A stretch of DNA of 64,000 nt from Chondrus crispus (lineage: Eukaryota; Rhodophyta; Florideophyceae; Gigartinales; Gigartinaceae). Position numbers and translations under genes: made by a program. The stretch spans positions 165,093 to 229,092 of the forward strand of contig NW_005179008.1 in assembly GCF_000350225.1 (NCBI RefSeq). The letters are read 5' to 3'. Below are positions 10,775-21,370 of the stretch, one piece after another; positions within the stretch are counted from its first letter, which is position 1, and each line of letters starts with the position of its first letter. Below the pieces are notes generated by a model, which saw only the letters and a program-made list of their open reading frames with translations, ran no database searches and was not told the origin of the DNA.

Positions 10775-11365
10775 GGCGAGAACCAGTGCGCTATGGCAGA
10801 AACTCGGAGAATCGAAGTGGGAAGGAGGTCTGGGACAGTGGTAGCGGGAAAGATACGCCGAGATTGTGGAGGAGAACGGAGCTGTGGTTGTGTTCACCTC
10901 GGAAGAATTGTGCCACAGCCCGTGGCAGGCTGCTTCGTTTGATTGAGAGGCCAGGAGCTATGCTTAGTAATTGGCGGGGAGATAAAGATTTGCACGTGGC
11001 ATCGACGTACACGTGTACGGCTGTAGATGGCGGATGACGCTTGCATCATGGATCCTGAAATTTGCAACTTTATGCGGAGCTTTGAACACAGCAATGCGGC
11101 GGGAACAGGTGTGCTTTCAATTGTTTTTTTAAAACTCAAAAGCAAACAAAAATTAAATCGGCCTTCAACAGGGACCCCTCAACAATATTTACCATATTGG
11201 TTTGCGTAAACACTATTCACTATAATCTAATTCCTCAGACGACAACGGTACATCTGTACCCTGCCGCTACTCGTTCTACGTCGAGGAGGAAAGGCCGGCG
11301 TCTTCAAAACCCCTTTTCCCGCAGTTAAAAGAACAGGTCATCTCGAATAAGCTTGTCTAGTATAT
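10775..11365. other. intergenic region, no gene seen
   Basis: This is the upstream region of the plastid-protein gene and the 3' flank of the Sec23-like gene. It contains CACGTACACGTGTACG-type words near 11000 but no supported ORF. Confidence 0.5.
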
Positions 11366-13513
11366 CTATTGTAAAGTTGCTCCTAACAATTCTTGAGCTG
11401 AGTCAGTAACGCCTTGGATGAATGCCGAAAAAGATTGCGCCGCAGCCCCTGGCACTGGGTCTTCGATCAACAACGACTTAAACCAGCGGTCTTTTGAGGT
11501 TCCTTCTCTGCAAATGATGCACTTCGGTGTTATCGGTCGGTCTCGTATGCTTGCTGCTCGTAGTCTCATTATCAGGCTAGATTCAGGAGGGGGGAACGTC
11601 AGGTCGCGACGGTTGGCCTGCGCGTAGTAGATCACAACTTCTGAAAATGCATCGAGCATAAATATCGGGTGTCCGCTCTGTTTCACTTCGAGAGAGGACA
11701 ACGCAAGCGCTTTGATGCTTTTCTCATCTAAGTTCAAAAATGAAAATAGCCGGGGGTATGCAGCAGCTGTTAGCAGTTCCGGGCTCAGGTCTTCCCATAT
11801 GCACCGCAATGAAGCCCTTACATCTGGTGAAACTGATTCTTGTCGGAACAGAAAGCTTCGTATGAGCCCAAAGACGACCCGCGGAATCATCTTCAAAGAT
11901 GGATAGTTGAGTAGTGACGGATCAATTCTCAATTCCTTTTTGTCATCGGCAAACGGAATCGCAGTCTTTGCCAACAAGTTAGCGAGCCAGTCAAAGAGTA
12001 GCATTCGGGCCTCTCCGATTCCATGTTTATCCGCTCTTGCAATTGCCTTGTGGAACACAAGCGTTGTAACTGCATTAGCATCTGCCTCCCCGCAGATAGA
12101 TTTCTTGGACGAAGATGCCGGATATGTCTGTGTCTCCACCCGCAACACCTTCTGAGGCAACATACCAGGCTCCAAGAACACCCCTCGAAAAGCCACCTGT
12201 ACACATGGAGCTCTCGATCCCTTCACGAGACCCTCGGGAGTCGCAAAGTCCAATTCAGCAGCTAAAGTTGATGTATGTCCATGGCAGCTGAGTCGGAAAA
12301 CGTCTGGAACTTGCAAATCGCGATAGACTCCGCCCCCGTGCAAATCTAACACTTTCAATTCCTTGGAACACCTTAGCCGCAGCAATCCTCGCACAACAGC
12401 TGGATCATTGAGATGCTGCCAGACGTCCTGTGGCAGCCTGGACTCACCTGATTCGTACAAGATTAATCTACCACCGCTGATTTGCGCCACAGGGGAGATG
12501 GAAGCGACATCAATGGGCATGCGCGAGACTAAATATAGATCAATCATAGCTCCCAGCAACGATGCCCTGGCACCCTGATCCGCGAAAAAAGGCTCAACGG
12601 GTGACGGAAATCTATCCTTGACAGTAGCGTTGTGATCAGGAACTCGAATTTCGCCAAGTCCAAAATTGGGCTCGCCCGCCCCGATCACAACGCAGCGAGC
12701 CGCAAGAAGTTCCGCGCTCTCGATAAAATCCAGTACTGCCTTCACGGCCGGCCCGAGCGCACGTTTGATGCGTTTGTTTGCCGGAGTGGGTGAAAGCTTG
12801 CTGAGGGCTTCGATGATGGCCTCGTTGACGCCTTTCCCGGATGTCAACCTGAGCCATTGGTCTGGCGGGAAAACTTGTGGAATGGGAACGTCATCGTCGA
12901 GCGCAGATACGCGGCGAAGCAGAGGTTGGCCTCCTCGCACGTCTAAAAAACTCAAGTATTCACTGTACAACATGACACCGACCAGGGACTCACCTTCAAT
13001 AACATCCAAAGCAGATTTCACTGCCGTGCGCGCTGCATCGAGATACTGCTGATCGCCCGACTCATCGATGAGAAAGATATAAGCGGCTGGCTGAACAGCC
13101 CCTTCGTCATGTGTAGCGGGGTTGTCAAAAACAGGCACATCATAAACATCTCTTGAAATCTCCGGCACATGCTCGATAGCATCCGACGCTGTTGAGAGGA
13201 CGGTGGAGGAGTAGCGCGATGGTAGGTCATTCTTCGCGTTACACAAGGCACAGCGCCAGTAGCGCGCATTCATGTTGCACTTGGCCGAAATATAGCCGCC
13301 GCACGGGCGGCATCGCGGGAGATCATGGGCGCCTGGGGCAGCGGCAGCGATGTGGGTGGCGCGTGCAGTTTCCGTGAGATCCGATTCTGATAAGGGGGTA
13401 AAGCGTGGCTTGGGCGAGGGGGCTAGGGGAGCGATGAGCACGCCAAAGGGAAGGGCGGAGGCCTCGGACACGGCGGCGTCTATCGGCCAGCGGCTGCCAG
13501 TCGGGCGCAGCAT
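11366..13513 (-). CDS. Sec23/Sec24-family COPII coat protein, Sec23-like, 715 aa
   Basis: Single exon, ATG at 13513. Sec23 is part of the inner COPII coat on ER exit-site membranes and acts as the GTPase activator for Sar1. The order of parts fits the family: a zinc finger with paired Cys at residues 68/71 and 88/91 (CRPC, CALC), a vWA-like trunk beginning near YIFLIDESGDQQYLDAA, a beta-sandwich and an all-helical region around 380-590, and a gelsolin-like end with the Sec23-type IYYAQANRRDLTFPPPESS, followed by a C-terminal FSAFIQGVTDSAQELL. It is shorter and more divergent than canonical Sec23, so it resembles the atypical Sec23-like paralogues of plants. A specialised cargo or tissue role cannot be told from sequence. 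Confidence 0.8.
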   Translation of the reverse strand: MLRPTGSRWPIDAAVSEASALPFGVLIAPLAPSPKPRFTPLSESDLTETARATHIAAAAPGAHDLPRCRPCGGYISAKCNMNARYWRCALCNAKNDLPSRYSSTVLSTASDAIEHVPEISRDVYDVPVFDNPATHDEGAVQPAAYIFLIDESGDQQYLDAARTAVKSALDVIEGESLVGVMLYSEYLSFLDVRGGQPLLRRVSALDDDVPIPQVFPPDQWLRLTSGKGVNEAIIEALSKLSPTPANKRIKRALGPAVKAVLDFIESAELLAARCVVIGAGEPNFGLGEIRVPDHNATVKDRFPSPVEPFFADQGARASLLGAMIDLYLVSRMPIDVASISPVAQISGGRLILYESGESRLPQDVWQHLNDPAVVRGLLRLRCSKELKVLDLHGGGVYRDLQVPDVFRLSCHGHTSTLAAELDFATPEGLVKGSRAPCVQVAFRGVFLEPGMLPQKVLRVETQTYPASSSKKSICGEADANAVTTLVFHKAIARADKHGIGEARMLLFDWLANLLAKTAIPFADDKKELRIDPSLLNYPSLKMIPRVVFGLIRSFLFRQESVSPDVRASLRCIWEDLSPELLTAAAYPRLFSFLNLDEKSIKALALSSLEVKQSGHPIFMLDAFSEVVIYYAQANRRDLTFPPPESSLIMRLRAASIRDRPITPKCIICREGTSKDRWFKSLLIEDPVPGAAAQSFSAFIQGVTDSAQELLGATLQ

Positions 13514-14020
13514 GGTGCTGGAAACGCGGGGGCGCTAGCGAGGCCGTGCTTGAAGGGGAGGGTGGGACGGACTGCGGGGGGACTAGGAGCACGGAAGGGA
13601 AATGTTGGTGATGTACGGTACCAAGGGTACAGTGCTGTATCGGAAGATCACGGTGTGAAGGAGTTGAAGGGCCAAACACGTTTGGTGCATTTTGACTTAG
13701 AAACGTAGAGTCCGCGTTAGAATGGGGTGGATTGGCCTGGGGATGGCTCAAAATTTTCCGCGTTTGAATTCAACTGTACACGTGTATGTAACGATTCAGT
13801 ACGTATGTACAATTGTACTGGCAACGTGTGAGGCTTCCGGATCAATTCGTCCTCACCCTCTACCCACCATCCGTACTAACGGTATATACCGTAATTTTGC
13901 CCATACCGTATCTATCACACAGCCTGGCATACAAACCTTCCCTCTACGCCATGCCCTGACTCTCGCAGCTCCCGTTTCGCGCCTCCCGTTTCGCGCCTCC
14001 AGTTTCGACGTCCGCATCTC
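13514..14020. other. divergent promoter region
   Basis: 0.5 kb between two divergently transcribed genes (Sec23-like and RAD51D-like). It holds several dyads: GGTACCAAGGGTACAGTGCTGTA near 13617 in part, ACTGTACACGTGT near 13770, and GGTATATACC near 13882. No ORF is supported. Confidence 0.5.
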
Positions 14021-15028
14021 ATGCATCTGCACAAAATCACCGAAATCCCCTCGTCAACCCTCTCCGCCCTTCACACGGCCCGCCTCCGAACCGTGTCCAA
14101 CGTCCTATCCCTCCCTCCCGACACATTATTGCAGCTCACCTCTCTCTCCCCCTCTTCAATACAGACTCTTCTCTCCACTCTTTACTCCGCCACAGCCGCA
14201 CGAGCAATCCCGTTATCTTCTCTTCTCCCTCTTCCTTCCCCGCTGCGGACGGGGTCAAGTGCATTTGACGACGTGCTGGACGGCGGACTGCGCCCAAGAG
14301 CCATCACTCAGCTTGCGGGACAGCCGGCCACTGGGAAAACCCACTCGGCTCTTGCGATTGCTGCACATGCGTTGCGAGGAGGCGCAGTGGTTTGGCTTGA
14401 CTCGTCATCCACTCATGCTATTTTTTCTCGCATATCGACCATCCTTGCCGCTCTAACGGTTGATCCCATCGAGAGGGATCTGCTATTGAGTAGACTCATC
14501 GTCCTGCCGGCATCCACCGTCAGCACGGCCTTGGCTTGTCTACGCGCTCTTCGGAAAGATCTCGTGACTCAACACAGTGTCCTGGGAGAGCGTAGTCTCT
14601 CTCAAGATGGCCCACAGAAACATCTCGCGACGGTCTTAGCCCGACTCAAGTTGGTCGTCTTCGATTCCGTCGCAAACGTGCTAGCCCCTGTGTTGGGTTT
14701 AAGGGACGGTCCATGGTCTGGACATGTTGCACTCAACCAGTGTGCTACAGAGCTCAGGTGGATTTCCAGCCGTACAGACGCCGCTGTCCTTGTCACCAAC
14801 CGTGTTGTCAGAGATGGGGAACGACTGAAGCCAGCACTAGGAAATACATGGACAGCTTTGGTTGATGTTAGCATACGATTGGAGGTACTCAGTACTCGCG
14901 ATGCGCAAGCGTCACTGTCAGGAGATGCGCAAATGAAAACTTTTTGTAGAGCGACTGTTTCATCGAAAAAGGCACTGCCTGGACAGTGCCAATTTCAATT
15001 GTGCGAGGATGGCATCAAGGATGTTTAA
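14021..15028 (+). CDS. RAD51D: RAD51 paralogue, RAD51D-like, 335 aa
   Basis: RAD51 paralogues help load or remodel RAD51 filaments during homologous recombination repair in the nucleus. The N-terminal 60 residues resemble the small helical (HhH-like) domain of this family. The ATPase core follows: Walker A GQPATGKT at residues 100-107, preceded by FDDVLDGGLRPRAITQLAG; Walker B LVVFD at 211-215 followed by SVANVLAPVLG; and a late core segment VTNRVVRDGERLKPALG, which is typical of RAD51D rather than XRCC3 or RAD51C. Length fits RAD51D. There is no intron. The paralogue assignment rests on remembered motifs, so other RAD51 paralogues remain possible. Confidence 0.75.
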   Translation: MHLHKITEIPSSTLSALHTARLRTVSNVLSLPPDTLLQLTSLSPSSIQTLLSTLYSATAARAIPLSSLLPLPSPLRTGSSAFDDVLDGGLRPRAITQLAGQPATGKTHSALAIAAHALRGGAVVWLDSSSTHAIFSRISTILAALTVDPIERDLLLSRLIVLPASTVSTALACLRALRKDLVTQHSVLGERSLSQDGPQKHLATVLARLKLVVFDSVANVLAPVLGLRDGPWSGHVALNQCATELRWISSRTDAAVLVTNRVVRDGERLKPALGNTWTALVDVSIRLEVLSTRDAQASLSGDAQMKTFCRATVSSKKALPGQCQFQLCEDGIKDV

Positions 15029-15135
15029 GATACAATTTCAATATATGAAACTTTCAGAAATATCTCCGTCGGACAGAAGAATCGCAGAAGTGGCGCCTTC
15101 ACTGAGAGGCTCACTGGACAGGAGGGAAGTTGGTA

Positions 15136-16191
15136 TCAATGAGGCTCGGCTGCTGCTCTCCTTGCCAGCTCGAGTGCACCGATAATGCCTATTTGATTGC
15201 CATAGGTTGATGGAACGATATATGTTTCAAGGTCTGATGTCGTCTTGTCTGTGGAAATGTAGCCTTCGTTAAGTGCTGCGAAATGGCGCCTGATTTTGTC
15301 AAAGAGGATTTTTCTCTTCATGACTCCACCGGAGAGTACAATCACGTGTGGTGATGCAATGTATGTAATCGTGATGCAGAGTTGTGCCAAATAGTATGCG
15401 ATGTCGTCCCAACTAGGATGATCATCTGAGACGGTGCTAAGATCAGCCATTTCAACACCTATGCGTTCTGCACATGCGCGCGCACTTGCCATTGACTCGA
15501 CAGAGAGACGATGAACTTTGCACCAGCCCGGATACGTATCACCCTCTTTGCGGAGAGCCATGATATGTCCACCTTCTGGATGAACAAGCCCGTGGACTGG
15601 CTGTCCATTGACGACCAAGCCGACACCGATGCCTGTACCGACGGTAATGTAGGCGCAGCTGTCCGCATTTTTGTGACCGCCGTACCGTCGCTCAGCAAGT
15701 GCTGGTGCATTTACGTCTGTATCAAAGCCAAGACACACGTTGAACTCGCTGAATGCCGCTAATAGATTAAAATGCTGCCATCCAGGCTTCGGGGTGGAGG
15801 TGATATAGCCATATGTAGCGGATGTCTTATCAAGGTCGATTGGCCCAAATGATGCGATGCCAAGGGAGAGGAATGGCTCAAGTCGGCGGAGAAAACGAAC
15901 GATCTCGCCAAGGGTTGCGTGGGGGTCCGTCGTAGGAGTCTCTATGAGATCAACAATAGTGGTTGGATCGTCAGCGAAAGCAACTGCAGCTCGACAAGAA
16001 GTCCCTCCGAGTTCAACTGCAGCAAGTAGTGCCGTCGCGGAAACGGATGGTGATCGTAGGTGGGAATTGTCAGTGCGGGTAGGGGCTCCCGATCTTGAGT
16101 AGAGGTATGAGACTGCAGCTCCTGTTGCAAAGGCTGTAGTAAGTTTCGCGCATTGCCGCATAGTGGCAGAATTGGGAAACGAGAGATTCAT
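15136..16191 (-). CDS. ROK-family sugar kinase, fructokinase-like, 351 aa
   Basis: The start is ATG at 16191. Residues 1-35 include a short hydrophobic stretch (TTAFATGAAVSYLY), possibly a signal anchor or organelle-targeting segment. The kinase core begins with the phosphate loop ELGGTSCRAA, then the catalytic Asp segment GFDTDVNAPALAE, the ROK signature region TVGTGIGVGLVVNG, the metal-binding PEGGH, and the adenosine motif VLSGGVMK. The insert GWCKVHRLSVES matches the zinc site of Bacillus YdhR-type fructokinases (CxxHxxC), except that the last Cys is Ser. It probably phosphorylates fructose or a related hexose. The family is usually bacterial, so transfer from bacteria is a reasonable inference. 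Confidence 0.75.
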   Translation of the reverse strand: MNLSFPNSATMRQCAKLTTAFATGAAVSYLYSRSGAPTRTDNSHLRSPSVSATALLAAVELGGTSCRAAVAFADDPTTIVDLIETPTTDPHATLGEIVRFLRRLEPFLSLGIASFGPIDLDKTSATYGYITSTPKPGWQHFNLLAAFSEFNVCLGFDTDVNAPALAERRYGGHKNADSCAYITVGTGIGVGLVVNGQPVHGLVHPEGGHIMALRKEGDTYPGWCKVHRLSVESMASARACAERIGVEMADLSTVSDDHPSWDDIAYYLAQLCITITYIASPHVIVLSGGVMKRKILFDKIRRHFAALNEGYISTDKTTSDLETYIVPSTYGNQIGIIGALELARRAAAEPH

Positions 16192-17564
16192 CTTCAAGTC
16201 TCTAACTCGCGAAAAGGGTAGGGTACCAGGAAAAGAGCTTGTGCAGGAGGAGGATGTGCAACAAGGAAAAAAGGATGCCGAGTTTGAGGGTGAAGGAGCG
16301 ATCTCTGCCCGATGCTGATCAAAAAAGGCTTACGCTGCATACTGTAGGTTGGTATAGACACGTCGCACATGCAACCTTGCTGTTCAAATTGGCATGGCAG
16401 ATTGCCGGTCCCAAATCACTGTACTGTTGTGAAGATATTCGTAGTTTTACGATGGTTGATGGTCAGTGGGACATCAGCTAAGCAGGATCCAACATGCTAC
16501 AGTAGCGCTACAGTAGAACAGGACGAATCAAACATTAAAAAGGACGAAAGATTCAAAAAGAAAACAAAGAAAGAGAAAAAGACATGATGAAAAAGGAGAC
16601 ACGACACGAGGGCGGCAGTGCCGGGGGAGAGAAATACTGTAGACATGGGGAGGAGAGGTAGCGGGATAGGACAGCTCGCTTCTACTACTTATGGGTCGGC
16701 GGCGAGACGGGTACAGCGAGACGGGTACAGCGAGACGCCCGGCTGTCAGTAAGTGCTTACAGACGCGTGCTATTTCCCGTGGAGTTTCACCCCTATACTG
16801 TACACACAGTGTACATTGACGCGTACAGTACTAGGTAAAGGCGCAGTATGGCACAGAATTAAACTTTAAACATTTGAGAGTCATTTGATGGGCTTGGATG
16901 AGATCGTATACGACCAATAAAATTCACGCAGTTGTTGCAGCACGCCTCCCCTGTCCAGGGACATTTGATTTGCCCTCCAATTATTGATACAGTAGGTACC
17001 TCTCAATAGTTCGCCCCCGTGCCAGGACCCACAGATACGACCTATTGACAGAACGAACTATTATGCTCGCCTTTCTGGCACATCTCTATTTATTGCTTAG
17101 AATGCTCTGAAATGATTGTCTGCCGTGTTCTATTCCTTGTCTGCTCTCGGTAGGTCTCGAAAAAGACTCGTTTTGCCCGACGAAGCCCTTCGCTGGCCGC
17201 AATAAGACCTGTCCTTTCTGCTAAAACCTCCACTCCCTCAAACAACGGTCGGGACCACAACGGTCTACACGAGTACACGTGTACACGTCTGAGAAGGCGT
17301 GACATGGTCCGAAAGGCGAACTATTGACCAAACGAACTATTCAACTGCGAACTATTGAGGAGCACCACTGTATTTGACATCAAAGGCACTTGGACCTCTT
17401 CCCGCTGCCACGTGAGCATCAATCGTCGGCTTCCGACCGCTTCCGTCTTTTGAAGGGCAATCGAGTCCATGCAGTGCTAGGAAAAGTTTGTCAACATCTT
17501 CTTCGGCTTTCCGTGCCAGTGCTTCATACCTGCAGTGCCAATACCACGGAACATCTTCTTCGAC
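16192..17564. other. intergenic region with palindromes and a MITE
   Basis: No gene is supported. Around 16500-16520 and 16795-16830 there are clusters of TACAGTA/TACTGTA words. A short inverted-repeat element fills 17002-17359, and PMM starts 205 bp after it. The tandem word GAGACGGGTACAGC occurs near 16705. Confidence 0.5.
17002..17359. mobile_element. short inverted-repeat element (MITE-like), 358 bp
   Basis: The perfect 13-bp terminal inverted repeat is CTCAATAGTTCGC (17002-17014) and its complement at 17347-17359. Subterminal copies of the GAACTATT word occur near 17055, 17317 and 17332 in both arms. There is no coding capacity. It sits directly in front of the phosphomannomutase gene, so it may supply promoter or transcription-start sequence. 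Confidence 0.55.
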
Positions 17565-18452
17565 ATGGATGCCTCCGACAATCGCAGCCCACATGTCATC
17601 GCTCTCTTTGATGTAGATGGTACTCTTACAAAACCACGCCTCGTACGTTCAATAGATCAGTTATCTCGCACTTTCTTGGATGCTAGATGTTCTCTCCGAT
17701 TTGACAGCCATGCCATCTAATAACCACATCTTCTGACTCCTACATGTTTCTGCGACAATTTTGCTGTGATTGACCGTCAGGCTGCGACACCAGAGATGCT
17801 CGCATTTCTAAAGGAACTTCGCTCCAAGATTATCATCGGCATGGTCGGCGGTTCTGATTTGCAGAAGCAAAAAGAACAGCTCGGCGAAGGCGTCCTAGAT
17901 ATGTTTGACTACACTTTCTCTGAGAATGGCCTCGTGGCTTACAAGGGAGACCATCTCATTGCTGAAGCTTCCATTACAGCTCATTTAGGCGAAGAACGTC
18001 TTCAAAAGCTCATCAACTTCGTCCTTCACTACATCGCGGATCTTGATATTCCGATTAAGCGCGGTACCTTCATCGAATTTCGAAAGGGAATGTTGAACGT
18101 TTCCCCAATCGGACGAAACTGCTCGCAGAAAGAAAGATGTGAATTTGAGCAATATGACAGCAAGTCCAAAATCAGAGAACGCTTTGTTGCAGTGCTAAAG
18201 GAAAAGTTTCCCGAATATGGCCTTACTTTTTCTATTGGCGGCCAGATTTCTTTCGATGTGTTTCCTACAGGCTGGGATAAGACCTACGCTCTCCAGTTCG
18301 TCGATCACATTAAGGAAATTCACTTCTTCGGCGACAAGACCTACGAGGGCGGGAATGATTTCGAGATCTACGAAAGTCCGCGTACCATCGGACACTCAGT
18401 CAAGACTCCGGATGAAACCATGTCCGCTTGCAAGGCCGTGTTCTTATCCTGA
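17565..18452 (+). CDS. PMM: phosphomannomutase, one intron, 249 aa
   Basis: A eukaryotic-type HAD-superfamily phosphomannomutase (PMM/SEC53/ALG4), which turns mannose-6-phosphate into mannose-1-phosphate for GDP-mannose, glycosylation and cell-wall polysaccharides in the cytosol. Exon 1 is 17565-17642 and exon 2 is 17781-18452; the 138-bp intron (GTACGT...GTCAG) is phase 0 and contains an in-frame stop. The nucleophile motif DVDGT is at residues 16-20 (Asp16, Asp18). The splice restores the family sequence [16 protein letters not shown]. Downstream are [15 protein letters not shown], the sugar-binding region NVSPIGR, and [14 protein letters not shown]. Length is standard. The ATG at 17565 is the first in the frame. 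Confidence 0.93.
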
Positions 18453-19263
18453 GGGAACTGCTCACCGAACCCAGTGAAAGTTTTCTCTTAAAGTCCACAG
18501 TTGATCTATTCAAAATCGTTCATGATTATGAAACCCCATTGCCGTGCTGAGAGTCACTGATAACATCACAGAGTTCTGACGACGAAAGGCTTACGGTGGC
18601 CGGCTGTATCCCTCTTGACTGAGCAGACACGCGTGCTGTCAACGTCAATCGTTGTCCCCGGAATATCTCTGCATCTAGGATGTGGAGAGAAATCAAGTTA
18701 AGTCTGCAAGCATGCCATCATTGTACTCTTTCGAAATATACTAGGTATTTCACGCTTGTGAACTAGCGAAGCAGGTACAAGGGACTTTAACTTCCATTAA
18801 ATAACTACAACTCATATTAGTACTAAGTGCCGTGCGTCCTTCAGAGTAGAATTATCCAAACGTCGTCCGTATCTCTCAGCCAGAGATTGCGATGACTTCC
18901 TGGAACGCCATTACGTAGGCGAATTGAACCCGCAATCGATGACGAATACGGTCCAAGGGGTGGATCCTGGACATTTCTGCAAATTTTATACGTAAATTCA
19001 GGAACTCTGCGTACCAACCAGAGCTCTTTATACTTGACAAAGAGATGCTGATTCCAGCCCGCGTCAAGCACCACATTGCCCCTCTCATGCGATAGTTGAG
19101 TGAATTTGCACTTGCATAGATACACAGAGTTTGTCATCTTCAACTTTCATTCTGCATCACCGTCTACAAAGCATCCTGCGGCTCCGACAGATACAGGAAA
19201 TGATTTCAAACCTCTTGCTGCTTTGGCGATCCTGAACTCCTCGTGAAGGAATCATTTCGAGTC
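18453..19263. other. intergenic region, no gene seen
   Basis: 0.8 kb between two plus-strand genes. A minus-strand frame at 18841-19143 has no recognisable features and probably is a chance ORF. The promoter of the TBC gene should lie here. Confidence 0.45.
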
Positions 19264-21330
19264 ATGGCTTTGGATTCTCAAAGCACGACGGCAGAAACTG
19301 AACGCTTGATATCTGACCAAGAATTGAGCAAGTCGAAAGTTACTGCGCATGGAAATTCAGCCACAGGAATGTCCCGGACGTCAGCCTCTCAGGACACACC
19401 CCCGGAATTTAAAGGCGAGACAAGCGGAAGTGGACATCATTCGAGAAAAAGGATTATTCACTTTAGCTCTCTCAGCGTTGATTATCGTCGCTTTAGTGAT
19501 AAGGACCCCATCGCAGGCTCGGCGCAAATATCGGAGACGGATATGGGCGAAGAGAATGACTTCTGGAATATAGATGTCGACCTAATTTGGAAGCCTCGAG
19601 GTCAAACGGGGAGCAAAACTGACTCACGAGCTGAAATTACCCATCGTTCACCAGTGGAGGTATCTGTGGACGATTTATTAACTGTACGGATATGCGTTAG
19701 TTCAAACCCAGCGTGCGTAACCATCCACATGCGAGGAGGGAAACCGTTCGGGGAGTTTCTTTTCCCAAATGGTCCGGACGCCGCAATGTCCTTCATCACT
19801 GCTCTTCAAGTACACGTGAACACTTCGCTCCTCCAGGACGAAAATAAACCCGGTAGACTTTATGTTGTGGAGAAGAGGCACCGAATGAGAAGGGTAGCAC
19901 CATCTCTAACATCCCTTCCCGCAGAACAAAACAGGTTGGATGAAGATTTTTCAAATTTGCTGGATAATCTATCTTTGCATGATCCCGGTCATTCTCCGCG
20001 CCGCAATGCCCGGGCGGCAAGAGCCACTCGACGTGGTAGAACGTCGGCTCCGGATAGCAAGGATTTCGGAATGATGCTTCTATCGCAATTTGCGAAAGTA
20101 ACACAAGCCGCACGGGAGGTCGGAGAAGACATATCGATGCTTCTTGACGAGAGAAAAAGACAAGCAGAAGCCGATCGTAAAGAAAGGGAACGAGCAGCTC
20201 GACGTCGTGCTTTGGATATTTATACTGATATAGTCGCCAGCACTGACGTGGAAGGGGAGCTTCCTCCTCGCTTATGTCTGGACGAAAAGCGAGGTTTACC
20301 AGTGAGCAAACAAGTATGGGAACAGTCTTTTGATGACTCTGGGGCCTTGTCAGATGCAGTAGTGATGAAGCAAGCGGTTTTTGCTGGTGGCGTAGAAAGG
20401 AATGCTCGCAAACTGATTTGGCCTTTCCTTCTTGGGTGTTACCCGTGGATATCTACGCGTGCCGAGCGCAATCAAATTAAGGTTCAGCACGAAGAACAGT
20501 ATGAAGCGCTAAAGGAGAAATGGAATTCCTTGCACACCGCTGCAAAAGATGAGGACGTTGCCTCACAGGCGACGATACCCAATGCTGAAACAATGGACCG
20601 CAGGAAAAGGGTGAGCAAAGCACATGCCGATTACTTAGAAACAAATGAGCAAATTGCGAAAGATATTGTGAGAACTGATCGACATGTGGATTTGTATATG
20701 CAGGAAAATGCTCCAGCGACAGATGGTCTGGGAATCATCCTAAACGTTTATGCAACTTACGATAGCAGGATTACATACTGCCAGGGCATGTCTGATTTTT
20801 TGTCACCAATTGTACATGTGCTGGGGGTCGAAGAAGAAGCCCTCGCGTTTTGGTGTTTTGAGGCTTTGATGCGTCGTATTGAAGGCAATTTCCGCGTTGA
20901 TCAAAGCGGAATGCGAAAACAGCTCTCACAGTTGCGTAATCTTGTGGAAATTGCAGACGAAGAGTTGGCAGCGTTTTTTGAGGATTCCGACCCGGACTAC
21001 TACAGTTGCTTTCGCTGGATTGTGGTTCGTTTTAAGAGAGAACTGCCTTTCGAGTCAACAGCACGGTTGTGGGAGGTGATTTGGACACGTCAAGTTGCCG
21101 ATGACGACTTCCATATATTCATTGCTGCAGCTCTTCTCATAGCACATCGGAGACAATTGCTGGCTCGGCCAAAGGGTGCCTTTGACTGTTTGCTCCGATA
21201 CATTAACGACATGAGTATGCGCATTGATGTAGACTTTGCTTTACGTGAGGGAGAGTTGTGTTTCCGAACTTATGGAAAACTCATACCTTCAATGGATACC
21301 AATGCAGCTGCAATCGGAGCAAATTCATAA
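19264..21330 (+). CDS. TBC-domain Rab GTPase-activating protein, TBC1D15/Gyp7-like, 688 aa
   Basis: The first ATG is at 19264 (upstream extension would need a GTG). The protein switches off Rab GTPases in membrane traffic. The N-terminal half has Ser/Thr-rich stretches and a region (about 110-205) that may correspond to the Rab-binding/PH-like domain of TBC1D15/17. A charged helix follows near 290-315. The TBC domain covers about 340-680: GGVERNARKLIWPFLLG, then the arginine finger in IVRTDRHVDLY (Arg near 471), the glutamine finger in YCQGMSDFLSPI (Gln near 506), and FRWIVVRFKREL with WEVIWTRQ downstream. The insert between the first helix and the Arg finger is typical of Gyp7/TBC1D15. Both catalytic fingers are present, so it should be active. 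Confidence 0.88.
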   Translation: MALDSQSTTAETERLISDQELSKSKVTAHGNSATGMSRTSASQDTPPEFKGETSGSGHHSRKRIIHFSSLSVDYRRFSDKDPIAGSAQISETDMGEENDFWNIDVDLIWKPRGQTGSKTDSRAEITHRSPVEVSVDDLLTVRICVSSNPACVTIHMRGGKPFGEFLFPNGPDAAMSFITALQVHVNTSLLQDENKPGRLYVVEKRHRMRRVAPSLTSLPAEQNRLDEDFSNLLDNLSLHDPGHSPRRNARAARATRRGRTSAPDSKDFGMMLLSQFAKVTQAAREVGEDISMLLDERKRQAEADRKERERAARRRALDIYTDIVASTDVEGELPPRLCLDEKRGLPVSKQVWEQSFDDSGALSDAVVMKQAVFAGGVERNARKLIWPFLLGCYPWISTRAERNQIKVQHEEQYEALKEKWNSLHTAAKDEDVASQATIPNAETMDRRKRVSKAHADYLETNEQIAKDIVRTDRHVDLYMQENAPATDGLGIILNVYATYDSRITYCQGMSDFLSPIVHVLGVEEEALAFWCFEALMRRIEGNFRVDQSGMRKQLSQLRNLVEIADEELAAFFEDSDPDYYSCFRWIVVRFKRELPFESTARLWEVIWTRQVADDDFHIFIAAALLIAHRRQLLARPKGAFDCLLRYINDMSMRIDVDFALREGELCFRTYGKLIPSMDTNAAAIGANS

Positions 21331-21370
21331 TGCGCAGAACCAGTGGTTGTCAAATTCATAACACGTGCGA

